In this document: piece after piece, positions 25,391 through 34,722 of the stretch
How the letters are laid out: each line of letters begins with the position of its first letter
Position numbering within the stretch: the first letter of the stretch is position 1
NCBI GenBank assembly: GCA_963819885.1
Contig: CAWFXV010000003.1
Coordinates: forward strand, 1 to 64,000
From: JACVRX01 sp963819885
GTDB taxonomy: Bacteria; Actinomycetota; Actinomycetes; Jiangellales; Jiangellaceae
Reading direction: 5' to 3'
Length of the DNA stretch: 64,000 bases
Program-made: the position numbers and the translations under genes
Notes under the pieces: model-generated
What the model saw: the letters and a program-made list of their open reading frames with translations, nothing else
Database searches by the model: none
Told to the model about the DNA's origin: nothing

Positions 25391-27052
25391 ATGACCGTTG
25401 GACCGCGCACCGTCACCGCGCCGCGAGGGACGACCCTGCACGCCAAGGGCTGGCCGCAGGAGGCGGCGCTGCGGATGCTGCAGAACAACCTCGACCCGGA
25501 GGTGGCCGAACACCCCGAGGATCTGGTGGTCTACGGCGGCACCGGCCGGGCTGCGCGCGACTGGCCCAGCTTCGAGGCATTGGTGCGCACGCTCACCACG
25601 CTGGAGAACGACGAGACGATGCTCGTGCAATCTGGCCGGCCCGTCGGCGTCATGCGCACTCATGAATGGGCGCCGCGAGTCCTGATCGCCAACTCGAACC
25701 TGGTGGGCGACTGGGCGACTTGGGAGGAGTTCCGGCGGCTGGAGTCCCTTGGCCTGACGATGTACGGCCAGATGACGGCCGGATCGTGGATCTACATCGG
25801 CACCCAGGGGATTCTCCAGGGGACGTACGAGACGTTCGCTGCTGCCGCCGCGAAGCGGTTCGGCGGCTCGTTGGCCGGCACGATCACGTTGACCGCCGGC
25901 CTGGGCGGAATGGGCGGGGCGCAGCCGCTCGCCGTGACGATGAACGACGGCGTCGCGATCGTCGTCGAATGCGATCCGTCCCGGATCAGCCGTCGCATCG
26001 AGCACCGCTACCTCGACGTCGAGGCCGAATCGGTGGACGAGGCGTTGCGGCTTGCGTACGAGGCTCGCGATGCACGGCGGGCGCTGTCGATCGGTGTGCT
26101 CGGCAACGCTGCGGCCATCGTCCCGGACCTGCTGGCTCGCTCGGCGGAGATCGACGTCGTTACCGATCAGACGTCCGCACACGACCCGCTGGCCTATCTT
26201 CCGCTGGGCGTGGAGTTCGAGGACTGGGTGGCCGAGCGGGATAAGGACCCTGCCGGCTTCACGACTCGGGCCCGGGAGTCCATGGCGGCGCACGTCGAAG
26301 CGATGGTGGGCTTCCAGGACGCCGGCGCCGAGGTGTTCGACTACGGCAACTCGATCCGGGGCGAAGCGCAGCTGGCCGGGTATGAGCGGGCATTCGACTT
26401 TCCGGGGTTCGTCCCTGCGTACATCCGGCCGCTGTTCTGTGAAGGCAAAGGCCCGTTCCGCTGGGTGGTGCTCTCCGGCGATCCGGCGGACATCACAGCG
26501 ACCGATGCGGCCGTTCTCGAGCTGTTCCCGGAGAACGAGTCGCTCGCTCGATGGATTCGGCTCGCCGGCGAGCGGGTGCACTTCCAGGGTCTTCCCGCGC
26601 GGATCTGCTGGCTCGGCTACGGCGAACGCGACCAGGCGGGCGCACGGTTCAACGACATGGTCGCCTCTGGGGCGCTGCAGGCTCCGGTCGTGATCGGGCG
26701 CGACCACCTCGACTGCGGCTCTGTTGCATCGCCGTACCGGGAGACCGAGGCCATGGCCGACGGCTCGGACGCGATCGCCGACTGGCCGCTGCTCAACGCG
26801 CTGGTCAACACCGCGTCTGGTGCCACCTGGGTTTCGATCCACCACGGGGGTGGTGTCGGCATCGGGCGGTCGATCCACGCCGGGCAAGTGACGGTGGCGG
26901 ACGGCACTCCGCTCGCCGGTGAGAAGATCGCGCGGGTGCTGACCAACGATCCGGGCATGGGCGTGATCCGGCACGTCGACGCGGGATACGAGCAGGCGCT
27001 GGACGTCGCCGACCGTCTCGGCGTACGGGTGCCGATGCGGGAAGGGCCGTGA
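25391..27052 (+). CDS. hutU: Urocanate hydratase
   Basis: This enzyme adds water to urocanate to form imidazolone propionate, using tightly bound NAD+ as an electrophile. From ATG 25391 the product is 553 residues, the standard length. Key regions are LRMLQNNLDPEVAEHPEDLVVYGG, the NAD-binding stretch TAGLGGMGGAQPLAVTMN, YGNSIRGEAQ, the active-site cysteine region ARICWLGYGERDQAG, and SIHHGGGVGIGRSIHAGQV. A good ribosome site (GTGAGGAG) precedes 25391; the longer frame from 25343 is inside the inverted repeat and is unlikely. The stop overlaps the GTG start of the following oxidase by four bases. Confidence 0.96.
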   Translation: MTVGPRTVTAPRGTTLHAKGWPQEAALRMLQNNLDPEVAEHPEDLVVYGGTGRAARDWPSFEALVRTLTTLENDETMLVQSGRPVGVMRTHEWAPRVLIANSNLVGDWATWEEFRRLESLGLTMYGQMTAGSWIYIGTQGILQGTYETFAAAAAKRFGGSLAGTITLTAGLGGMGGAQPLAVTMNDGVAIVVECDPSRISRRIEHRYLDVEAESVDEALRLAYEARDARRALSIGVLGNAAAIVPDLLARSAEIDVVTDQTSAHDPLAYLPLGVEFEDWVAERDKDPAGFTTRARESMAAHVEAMVGFQDAGAEVFDYGNSIRGEAQLAGYERAFDFPGFVPAYIRPLFCEGKGPFRWVVLSGDPADITATDAAVLELFPENESLARWIRLAGERVHFQGLPARICWLGYGERDQAGARFNDMVASGALQAPVVIGRDHLDCGSVASPYRETEAMADGSDAIADWPLLNALVNTASGATWVSIHHGGGVGIGRSIHAGQVTVADGTPLAGEKIARVLTNDPGMGVIRHVDAGYEQALDVADRLGVRVPMREGP

Positions 27053-28465
27053 GCATGCCACTCGACGTCGCACCGCTGCAGCGCAGGTTCGGCGGCGAAC
27101 TGATCTTGCCTGACGACGCGGCCTACGACCCGGCCCGGCGGGTGTGGAACGCCATGGTCGACAAGCGGCCGGCCGTCATCGCCCGCTGCACCTCGCCGGA
27201 GGACGTGGCGGCCGCGATTCGGTTCGCGCGGGAGAACGAATTGGAAATCGGCGTGCGGTGCGGCGGCCACAGCGTGACCGGTCAGGCAGTGCCAGACGGC
27301 GGGTTGATGGTGGACCTCACCGGGATGGCCGCTGCCCGGGTGGAACCGGACCGACGGCGGGCCTGGGTGCAGGGCGGCGCGTTGCTCGGCGCGCTGGACC
27401 GGGCCAGCCAGCAGTTCGACCTCGCCACGCCGTCGGGCAACGTTTCACACACCGGTGTCGGAGGCCTGACGCTCGGCGGAGGTATGGGATGGCTGGCCAG
27501 GCAGTTCGGGTTGTCGTGCGACAACGCCAAGTCGTTCCAGCTGGTCACGGCGGACGGTGACGTCCTGCACGTGGACGACGAGGAGAACCGCGAGCTCTGC
27601 TGGGGCCTGCGCGGCGGTGGCGGCAACTTCGGCGTCGTCACCGAGTTCGAGTTCCAGCTGTATCCAATGGGTTCGCCCGTACTATCCGTGGACCTCTCCT
27701 ACGATCCAGAGGATGCGCTGCCAGCCTTGCAGGGGTGGCGTGACCTCATCGCCGATGCTCCTCGGCAAGCCACGTTCACGGCGTGGGTCGGCACCTCCGG
27801 CGACTGGCCGTTCCTACCACCCGAGCTCCACAACCGGCCACTCGCCAGGGTCGGGTACGTCTGGGTCGGCGATCTGGAGATGGGCCGTCAGATTGCTTTC
27901 CCAGTTTCGCGCGCTCGCGGCCCCGCTGCACGAAGCCGTCGACGAGTTGTCCTACCTCGAACTACAGAGCATCGCCGACGACACCGGCGCTTTGCCCACA
28001 CGGCGCTACTGGAAAGGGCACCTGCTGCCCGAATTGCCCGACGAGGCACTCGAGGTCTTCCTGGCCCGAGGAGCCGATGGGACCGCACCCGCGGATGGCG
28101 GCGTGCTGCCGTACGCCGGCTTCCAGACCTACGGCGGTGCAATTGCCGACGTAGACGGCTCGACGTCCGCGTTCAGCCACCGCGAAACGGTGGTGGAGTT
28201 CGTGACGGCGGCGCGCTGGTCCGACCCCTCGGAGGATGACGCCCGAATGGCTGCAGCGCGCCGGTACGGGGAAGCGATGGAATCTTTTGCGAGCGGTGTC
28301 TACGTCAACGCCCTGTCCGACGACGGGCAAAGCGGGCTGCGCCGGGCCTACCCGCCCGCGACGTTGGACCGCCTCACGGCATTGAAGGATCGTTACGACC
28401 CGGACAACGCCTTCCACCTGAACCACAACATTCTCCCAAGCGGCACCACTGCACCCCTCCTCTGA
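27049..28465 (+). CDS. FAD-linked oxidase with BBE domain, one frameshift
   Basis: A berberine-bridge-enzyme-type flavoprotein. The FAD-binding PCMH domain has VRCGGHSVTGQAVPDGGLMVDL, where the histidine in CGGHS is the usual covalent flavin attachment site. ATPSGNVSHTGVGGLTLGGGMGWL and GGGGNFGVVTEFEF follow. The C-terminal BBE motif is YDPDNAFHLNHNI. The frame breaks near 27885-27900, since LARVGYVWVGDLEMGRQIA must join LLSQFRALAAPLHEAVDEL in another frame. One base would restore about 470 residues. It overlaps hutU by four bases, so it was built as part of the hut operon. The substrate is unknown. A decayed relative sits beside hutI (40547-41242). Confidence 0.85.
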
Positions 28466-28486
28466 TCAACGGGGATGTGCGGGTAG

Positions 28487-29767
28487 ATGAGCTTTGACGG
28501 GCTGTGGGACGCGCTTCTGCCCATCGGGCGGGAGCCGTCGACGGGCGGGTACCGGCGGTTCGCCTGGACCGCAGCCGACCTCGAATGCCGGGAGTGGTTC
28601 GTCGCCGCGGCCGGCGAGCGCGGGCTGGCGGTGGAGGCCGACCGGACCGGCAACCTCTGGGCCTGGTGGGGCGATCCGACGGCTGGTAATGCGTTGGTGT
28701 TCGGGTCGCATCTGGATTCGGTACCTGACGGCGGTGCCTTCGACGGTCCGCTCGGTGTTGTGTCGGCATTCGCCGCTCTCGATGTGGCCCGTGCGCGCGC
28801 CTTCGAGCCGAGCCGACCGATCGGAGTGGTGGCGTTCTCCGACGAGGAGGGCGCCCGGTTCGGGGTGGCGTGCGTCGGCTCTCGGCTCCTGACAGGAGCC
28901 ATGACGGCCGAACGGGCGCTGGCCTTGCGCGACGGCGACGGCACGACCATGGCGGAGGCGATGCGCACGGCCGGGCACGACCCGGCCGGTGTCCGAGCCG
29001 ATCCCGAGCGAGTCGCCCGCATCGGCCGCTTTATCGAACTGCACATCGAGCAGGGACGTGCCCGGCCCGATTCGTGGGGAGCGGCGATCCCGACGACCGA
29101 CGACCCAAACGGCCTGGTCGACCTCGACCGGGCCGTCGGCGTCGCCAGCAGCATCTGGCCGCACGGGCGCTGGCGGCTCGACTTCGCCGGCCGTGCCGAT
29201 CACGCCGGGACGACCCGGCTGACAGACCGCGACGACCCGATGCTGGTCTACGCAGCGACGGTGCTCGCCGCTCGTGAGGCCGCCACGAAGCACGACGCGC
29301 TGGCGACGTTCGGCAAGGTCACTGTCGAGCCGAACGGTGTCAACGCGATCCCGTCCCGGGTCACAGCCTGGCTGGACGCCCGCGGCCCCGAGGAAGCCCG
29401 TGTCCGCGCTGTGGTCGCTGAACTGTCAGGCCGGACAAGCCGCCAGCCAGGGGAGACCAACGACTCTGCCCGGACAGGTCGCGAGCCGCCACAGGTGCAG
29501 ATCACCGAGGAGTCGTGGACGCCCGGCACTGTGTTCGACGTGGACCTACGGGACCGGTTGGCAGCTCTGCTGGACGGGGCACCCGTGCTCCCGACCGGCG
29601 CCGGACACGATGCTGGGATCCTGGCCGCGGCCGGCGTGCCGTCGGCCATGCTCTTCGTGCGCAACCCCACCGGCGTATCGCACTCGCCGGCCGAGCACGC
29701 CGATCGCGCCGACTGCCTGGCCGGAGTGGAGTCCTTGGCGCGTGTGCTCGACGACGCAGCAAAGTAA
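28487..29767 (+). CDS. M20-family amidohydrolase (allantoate amidohydrolase / carbamoylase type)
   Basis: A 426-residue zinc hydrolase of the hydantoinase/carbamoylase group of peptidase family M20. Metal ligands appear in order: H75 in GSHLDSVPDGG, D86 in FDGPLG, the glutamates of SDEEGARFG (120-121), H186 in ELHIEQG, and the late histidine in GAGHDAGIL. Relatives hydrolyse allantoate, N-carbamoyl amino acids or formyl/formimino amides. It starts 22 nt after the BBE oxidase that overlaps hutU. A role in the last hut step, hydrolysis of N-formylglutamate or its precursor, is a reasonable inference, since no HutG is visible here. The sequence is intact. Confidence 0.88.
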   Translation: MSFDGLWDALLPIGREPSTGGYRRFAWTAADLECREWFVAAAGERGLAVEADRTGNLWAWWGDPTAGNALVFGSHLDSVPDGGAFDGPLGVVSAFAALDVARARAFEPSRPIGVVAFSDEEGARFGVACVGSRLLTGAMTAERALALRDGDGTTMAEAMRTAGHDPAGVRADPERVARIGRFIELHIEQGRARPDSWGAAIPTTDDPNGLVDLDRAVGVASSIWPHGRWRLDFAGRADHAGTTRLTDRDDPMLVYAATVLAAREAATKHDALATFGKVTVEPNGVNAIPSRVTAWLDARGPEEARVRAVVAELSGRTSRQPGETNDSARTGREPPQVQITEESWTPGTVFDVDLRDRLAALLDGAPVLPTGAGHDAGILAAAGVPSAMLFVRNPTGVSHSPAEHADRADCLAGVESLARVLDDAAK

Positions 29768-29904
29768 GAGGTGACCGCTACCCGCCCTGGGCGAGAATTG
29801 ACCGCCGGTCACGTGGAAGTGGTCTGCAGAATCGCGGGTGAGGAGGACATCTCATCGACAGGCAGCGACCGTTCGGTTGGTCACCGCATCCTGGAGCCAA
29901 ACGT

Positions 29905-30489
29905 GTGCGCCGGTCCGACGTTCCCACGGAGGTGACCAAGGACGGCCGGCGCTGGCGGATCGGCATCGCCGCAGAGGTGGCCTGGATCGCGACCGCGCCA
30001 GGTGTCGATAAGACCATCACGGCCGCGATTCCGCCCGCCTTCGAGGCCTACGCGACTTTCCATGAGCTCGGTTGGGAAGCGTCCTTCGTCGCCGATCACG
30101 AACGGGCGGTCGTCGAGCATCTTGTCGACCTGTCGGGCGACCGGCCATGGTGGCTGGGTTACCTGGACACCGGCGCGACCGATGTCGTCTTTCCCGACGC
30201 TCCAATGGTGAGCCTGTACTCCCAGTGGGACTATGTGCTCGTCGAGGCGGGGCCGGAGCAAGCCCTGACCTGGCGGGTCGGGCACATGCGGTCGCCTCAC
30301 GGCGCGCTGCCGGACCTATTCTTCCCTGTCGACCGGTCCTGGCTGGTCTCCGCACTCTGGGACGACGCTTGGACCTGCGTCGGCGGTCCGACCGAGCTCA
30401 TCGATCGGCTACGCCTTGACCCGCGAGTCCGAGCCCGGCCAGTCCGGTTGGGTGAGGACGCCACTCCACCGGGCCGCGAGTCCCTCTAG
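29905..30489 (+). CDS. Conserved hypothetical protein
   Basis: A 194-residue soluble protein with good coding bias and no recognised domain. The central part is rich in aromatic and acidic residues (FHELGWEASFVADHERAVVEH, SLYSQWDYVLVEAGPEQALTW, FPVDRSWLVSALWDDAWTCVGG). The WDDAWTCVGG block near the C-terminus looks like a conserved core. No signal peptide is seen. The GTG 29905 start is a guess; the frame has no better codon before PTEVTKDG. It is followed by a methyltransferase gene 20 nt downstream. Confidence 0.6.
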   Translation: MRRSDVPTEVTKDGRRWRIGIAAEVAWIATAPGVDKTITAAIPPAFEAYATFHELGWEASFVADHERAVVEHLVDLSGDRPWWLGYLDTGATDVVFPDAPMVSLYSQWDYVLVEAGPEQALTWRVGHMRSPHGALPDLFFPVDRSWLVSALWDDAWTCVGGPTELIDRLRLDPRVRARPVRLGEDATPPGRESL

Positions 30490-30509
30490 CGTCACGTACG
30501 GGAAGCGTG

Positions 30510-31157
30510 ATGGAGGCTGACGTCGGCAAGCGGATCCGCGAAGTGCGCCGTCGACTTGCTCTCGATGGTCCACCCTGGACCCGCGCCATAGACGGCGATT
30601 TCGACCGCGTCGCCGTGCCGGAGCGGGATTGCGACTTGGTCCGCGACCTGCTGATCACCGAAGGCGTGGAGACGGTAGTGGAGATCGGCCTGGGATATGG
30701 CAGCTCGGCGCTAGCCATCGGCGAGGCGTTGCTGACCGTCGGTACACCCCGGCCGCAGCACGTCATCATCGACCCTCTGCAGGACACGGAATGGCGTGAC
30801 GTGGGCTGGCAGCTGCTTCGATCGGCCGGGTTAGACCCAATCGTTCGGCTGATCCGCCAGCCATCATCGATGACGTTGCCGCAGCTGGTTGGCGAGAAGT
30901 TCACCGCCGATGCGGCATTTGTCGATGGCAGTCACCGGTTCCATGAGGTGTTCCTCGACCTGTACTTCCTCCGCAAGATCGTCCGACCAGGCGGTCTGAT
31001 CATCATGGACGACTACGGGTGGCCTTCTGTGCGCACGGCGGCGCCACCACTCGTAGATGGCAGGAGGCGGGAGACCGTCGTCAGGCGGGAGCGTCTGGCC
31101 GCGTGCGCCGTCTGCGTCTGGGGGATTCTCAGCCGAAGATGCCGGAGTAGGCGTTGA
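30510..31157 (+). CDS. Class I SAM-dependent methyltransferase, C-terminus probably frameshifted
   Basis: The protein begins ADVGKRIREVRRRLALDGPPW. The SAM motif is VETVVEIGLGYGSSALAIGEAL, the acidic loop is HVIIDPLQ, and the later motifs ADAAFVDGSHRFHEVFLDLYFL and RPGGLIIMDDYGWPSVRTA are of the Methyltransf_24 (O-methyltransferase-like) type. After PSVRTA at about 31040 the printed frame is improbable. Another frame (RRWQEAGDRR...RVRRLRLGDSQP, stop near 31147) looks like a real C-terminal end, so a single indel is likely. Its 3' end overlaps that of the convergent ACC deaminase. The substrate is unknown. Confidence 0.7.
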   Translation: MEADVGKRIREVRRRLALDGPPWTRAIDGDFDRVAVPERDCDLVRDLLITEGVETVVEIGLGYGSSALAIGEALLTVGTPRPQHVIIDPLQDTEWRDVGWQLLRSAGLDPIVRLIRQPSSMTLPQLVGEKFTADAAFVDGSHRFHEVFLDLYFLRKIVRPGGLIIMDDYGWPSVRTAAPPLVDGRRRETVVRRERLAACAVCVWGILSRRCRSRR

Positions 31158-32151
31158 GCGCCGGTTGGCCGCCGAGGTGGGCATAGAGGACGGTGGATTC
31201 CTTGGGGATTTCTCCCGAGCGGACGAGGTCGATGAGTCCAGCCATCGACTTCCCCTCGTATACGGGGTCGAGGATCACGCCCTCGAGCGAGCCGCAGAGC
31301 CTGATCGCGTCGATGGTCGACTCGACGGGGATCCCGTAGAGGTCACCAGCCCAGCCCCCCAGGACGGTGATCTCGTCGTCACGCAGGTCGCGATCGAGCT
31401 CGATGAGTTCGGCCGTGTGACTGGCTATCCGGGCCACCTGGTCGCGGGTCTTGTCGAGCGTCGCTGACGCATCGATGCCGAGCACCCGGCGTTGGCGGCC
31501 ATCGGCGGTGTTCTGCAGGGCCGCGAAGCCGGCGATCATGCCGGCGTGCGTGGAGCCGGTCACTGTGCAGACGACGATCGTGTCGAAGAAGACGCCGAAC
31601 TGCTTCTCTTGCTCGGCGACCTCGAACGCCCAGTTGGCGAAGCCGAGTCCTCCGAGCGGGTGCTCGGAGGCGCCGGCGGGGATGCCGTATGGGATCCCGC
31701 CCGCCTCCTCTACCTCACGCAGTGCGTCCTCCCACGAGGTGCGGATGCCGATGTCGAAACCGGCCGGGTCGAGCCGCACGTCGGCGGCCATGATGCGCGA
31801 CAGGAGGATGTTGCCGACTTTGTCGTTGGCGGGGTCGTCCCAATCGACCCACCTCTCCTGGACGAGGCGGCACTTCAGGCCGAGCTTTGCGGCGACGGCC
31901 GCGACTTGGCGGGTGTGGTTCGACTGGACGCCGCCAATCGAAACCAGCGTGTCGGCGCCCTTGGCGAGCGCGTCTGGGACGAGGTACTCGAGCTTGCGGA
32001 TCTTGTTCCCTCCGAAGGCGAGCCCTGAGTTGCAGTCCTCGCGCTTGGCCCAGACGGTCGCACCAGCGAGGTGCTTGGTGAGTCGGTCCAGCTGATGGAT
32101 GGGGCTCGGCCCGAAGGTGAGCGGGTAGCGCGGAAAGTCGTGCAGCTTCAT
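31129..32151 (-). CDS. acdS: 1-aminocyclopropane-1-carboxylate deaminase
   Basis: This PLP enzyme splits ACC, the ethylene precursor of plants, into 2-oxobutyrate and ammonia. The 340-residue product matches true ACC deaminases over its whole length. Landmarks are RYPLTFGPSPIHQLDRL, AKREDCNSGLAFGGNKIRKLEY with the PLP lysine in GGNK, VSIGGVQSNHTRQVAAVAA, and IPAGASEHPLGGLGF. The substrate-specificity residues glutamate in DPVYEGKSM and leucine in YAHLGGQPALNAY distinguish it from D-cysteine desulfhydrase. ATG 32151 is chosen because MKLHDFPRYPLTF is the family N-terminus. The enzyme is typical of plant-associated soil bacteria. Confidence 0.93.
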   Translation of the reverse strand: MKLHDFPRYPLTFGPSPIHQLDRLTKHLAGATVWAKREDCNSGLAFGGNKIRKLEYLVPDALAKGADTLVSIGGVQSNHTRQVAAVAAKLGLKCRLVQERWVDWDDPANDKVGNILLSRIMAADVRLDPAGFDIGIRTSWEDALREVEEAGGIPYGIPAGASEHPLGGLGFANWAFEVAEQEKQFGVFFDTIVVCTVTGSTHAGMIAGFAALQNTADGRQRRVLGIDASATLDKTRDQVARIASHTAELIELDRDLRDDEITVLGGWAGDLYGIPVESTIDAIRLCGSLEGVILDPVYEGKSMAGLIDLVRSGEIPKESTVLYAHLGGQPALNAYSGIFG

Positions 32152-32397
32152 CGTGGTCTCCTTCGGCCAGTATGCCGATGCGGCCGCGTCGCCGTCGCGG
32201 CCCCGCGGAGCGGTGTGACCGGTGACTTTCGGGTTACCCGGCTGTCGGCTGTCGCCGATGCGCTCGATGATCCGGTCTGGACCCGACGGCGGCCCGTCGG
32301 TGGGTCGTCGACCCAGCACCGGGCAGTACAGGGCCCGGTCGATGACGCGTATCCGCTTGGACTGGCATAGTCAGGTAGACCGGACCTAGCTATCTAC

Positions 32398-32500
32398 CAC
32401 GCGCCCGGCGGTGCCGGTGTATGCCGCTGCACCCAACCGTGGCCGTGCCCTTCGTCACATCCCCGGTCTCGTCCACCACCATCACCGCGTGCGGCGCTTC
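32398..32500 (-). pseudogene. Relic of an IS701-like transposase
   Basis: On the minus strand the sequence encodes HAVMVVDETGDVTKGTATVG, then in a shifted frame VQRHTPAPPGA. VVDETGDxxKGTxTVGVQRQYxGTAG is the catalytic-core signature of IS701/IS4-like transposases common in actinomycetes. Only about 32 codons remain. The relic lies between acdS and the membrane-GPP34 gene and marks an old insertion. Confidence 0.6.
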
Positions 32501-32551
32501 GGATTCTCAGTTGATGCAAGCGTCGCTCGGGGTGTGATTGGTGGTGCGAGG

Positions 32552-34627
32552 ATGTCCAGCAAGTCGCTGGGCGGGGAGGACTCATTGGGGGGCATCGTTG
32601 GCCCAGCAGGGCAAGTGCCGCTGACCCGGGAGTTGGTCGCAAAATCGCGCTCGCAGGCTCCGCTGCTTGCGTCTGCGTGGACGTGTCTAGTTGCGTTGGT
32701 GGTTGTCGTCGCCGTTGTGGTCATGGTTGTACCGGTATCGGCATGCACTGCGTCGTCTCCGTGTGAACCGGCTTGGCTCGATGCCGTGTTTACCGGGTTG
32801 TGGGTGGCGAGCGCGGTGGCGATGTTTATCGACCGGTGGACCGGTGTCGGGCTGGGTGCCGCCGCCGTGGTCCTTGCCGTACCGCAGCAAATGGCGGATC
32901 CGCTGCCGTGGTGGGCATTCGCGTTAATTCCCGGGTATGTGGGTGTCCTCGTGGCCGTCGCCATCGTTCGGCAACGGCACCGGTCGGCCGTTGCCGCCGA
33001 GCTGGCGTCGGGGGCAACCTCAACGACCCGGAACCTGCTAACGCGAGGTCGCGGCAGTTGGCCATCGGCCATTACATCCGGACTCGGGTTGCCGGTCGCT
33101 GTGGGCCTGATGGCGGCGGCGGTCGCCGCGGCCGGCTGGGGCTGGCATGTTCAAAGCGTGGAGGCTGACCAGGAAGCCGCCGCGAAGGTGGTCGAGGGCA
33201 CGATCATGGCTTTCGACGATGATGTCGCCGTTCAAGTCGCGGTGCCGGCGCTCGATTCCACGGTCACCGTGGGCGTGTTCCATACCGCGGACTACCCGCT
33301 TGGGCACACCTTGCCGTTCTGGCTGCTGCCCGATGGGGACGTGCGCCCGGTCGCGGAGCCATACGACGCCTCCCTCTGGGGCGTTCTCGCCGCGCTGCTT
33401 GCAGGTCTTTCCATAGCCGCCGGTGCCCGGACCGTGCGTCGCCGACGCGGCCAGCTCGCCCTGTTTGACCGCCCGCAGCCTGTTTTTGCCGCGCGGGCAA
33501 GGCGCCATCCAAATCATGCGGAGATCTATTCCGTGCCGGTGGTGGGTCAAATAGACCATCCGGTCCTCGAGATCGCATTGCGCTGGGTCAACCTCGACGA
33601 CCCCCGCGAACCGCCCGCACCACCGCGCACCTGGGCGACGTCTGGTGACCGGGCAGAAAACAGTTCCGGCGATGGAGGCGGGCCTGGACTGGTCGACGTC
33701 GAGCTGATCGGGATCCCGGCGGACGGCCACTGGTGCGCTGTCCGCCATGTCGGGACCCGAAGCCTTGGCATACCAACAGGTGTGGCGGCGGGTCTTGAAC
33801 CTGGCCGACGTGCCTCCCGGAGTGGCCGTCTTGATCGAAGGGACCTCGGATCCGGTGGGCTGGCTAGAGCCGGGCCCTTGCTCATCGCGGAGGACCTTCT
33901 GCTCCTGCTCACCGATGACACCAGCGGCCGGTTGAAAACTCTCGACGCGAAGGTCGCCATCCTGCTGGCGGGCGCGAACCTCGTCGAACTCGCCCTGATG
34001 GGACGAGTGGGCATCTCACGTGAGGTCAAGCCGATCCGGTTCCTGGGCATCAACCGGACGGTGGACCGGCTCGTCGTTCGTGATCCCTCCCCAACCGGTG
34101 ATGCAGTCCTCGACGCGGCCGTGCAGATCGCCATCAGGGGCGAGGCCGGGCGGCCGCGCCGCGCCGCGGTGCTCCATCCGGAGAGCAGAACGTCGTGGGT
34201 GATCCGGCTGTCGGGCGAGAACCTGCAGCAGACGCTGTACGAGCGGTTTTTCAGCCGCGGGATGGTCCGCCACGAGCGGCGCAGAACCCTGATGTACAAC
34301 TTCGCGTTGACAAAGGAAGACCGGTGGCCGGTTCAGGATTCCCGCCGCCAAGTGGAGGTGCGCCATCGGGTGATCCAGGCGCTTGTGGCGCAGACGACTC
34401 CGGACACGCGAAGCGCCGCGATGATCGCCATCCTGCACACGATTCGGCACGAGCCCAAGATCGTCGACCCTCGACATTACGGCATGTCCAAGAGCCAACT
34501 CATCGCGCGTGGCGAGCAGATCGCCAACAGCAACTGGGCACCCGAGGCTGTTAGCGACTCGATCGACACAATAATCGCCGCGACCGGGACGGTCGCCGCG
34601 TCCGCGGGGGAGGGCGGCGGCGGTTGA
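32552..34627 (+). CDS. Multi-pass membrane protein fused to a GPP34 (GOLPH3-like) domain
   Basis: One open frame of about 690 residues. The N-terminal half has roughly six hydrophobic segments (for example SAWTCLVALVVVVAVVVMVV, WWAFALIPGYVGVLVAVAIV, LWGVLAALLAGLSIAAGA) with a DUF3592-like beta module (VEGTIMAFDDDVAVQVAVP) between the last two. The C-terminal part is a GPP34 domain: LLIAEDLLLLLTDDTSGRL, LLAGANLVELALMGRVGIS and a closing block with RSAAMIAILHTIRH. GPP34 proteins bind phosphoinositides in eukaryotes; the bacterial role is unknown. Between 33750 and 33880 the better protein (EALAYQQVWRRVLNLADVPPG) is in another frame, so two compensating indels or a junction of two former genes lie there. 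ATG 32552 follows GGTGCGAGG. Confidence 0.7.
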   Translation: MSSKSLGGEDSLGGIVGPAGQVPLTRELVAKSRSQAPLLASAWTCLVALVVVVAVVVMVVPVSACTASSPCEPAWLDAVFTGLWVASAVAMFIDRWTGVGLGAAAVVLAVPQQMADPLPWWAFALIPGYVGVLVAVAIVRQRHRSAVAAELASGATSTTRNLLTRGRGSWPSAITSGLGLPVAVGLMAAAVAAAGWGWHVQSVEADQEAAAKVVEGTIMAFDDDVAVQVAVPALDSTVTVGVFHTADYPLGHTLPFWLLPDGDVRPVAEPYDASLWGVLAALLAGLSIAAGARTVRRRRGQLALFDRPQPVFAARARRHPNHAEIYSVPVVGQIDHPVLEIALRWVNLDDPREPPAPPRTWATSGDRAENSSGDGGGPGLVDVELIGIPADGHWCAVRHVGTRSLGIPTGVAAGLEPGRRASRSGRLDRRDLGSGGLARAGPLLIAEDLLLLLTDDTSGRLKTLDAKVAILLAGANLVELALMGRVGISREVKPIRFLGINRTVDRLVVRDPSPTGDAVLDAAVQIAIRGEAGRPRRAAVLHPESRTSWVIRLSGENLQQTLYERFFSRGMVRHERRRTLMYNFALTKEDRWPVQDSRRQVEVRHRVIQALVAQTTPDTRSAAMIAILHTIRHEPKIVDPRHYGMSKSQLIARGEQIANSNWAPEAVSDSIDTIIAATGTVAASAGEGGGG

Positions 34628-34722
34628 AACTCCGGCACAACTCGAGAGGCGCTATGGCGGAACGATGCCGGCGTGCGCGTCGAGAACCCGTTCCGTAAGG
34701 GATGGGAAGCGGAGGAGCCTCG

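Noticed and set aside
25346..27073. Open frame of 575 codons on the minus strand opposite hutU
   Set aside because: It is a shadow of hutU. High G+C coding DNA leaves long antisense frames, and the translation has no recognisable domain while hutU is unambiguous.
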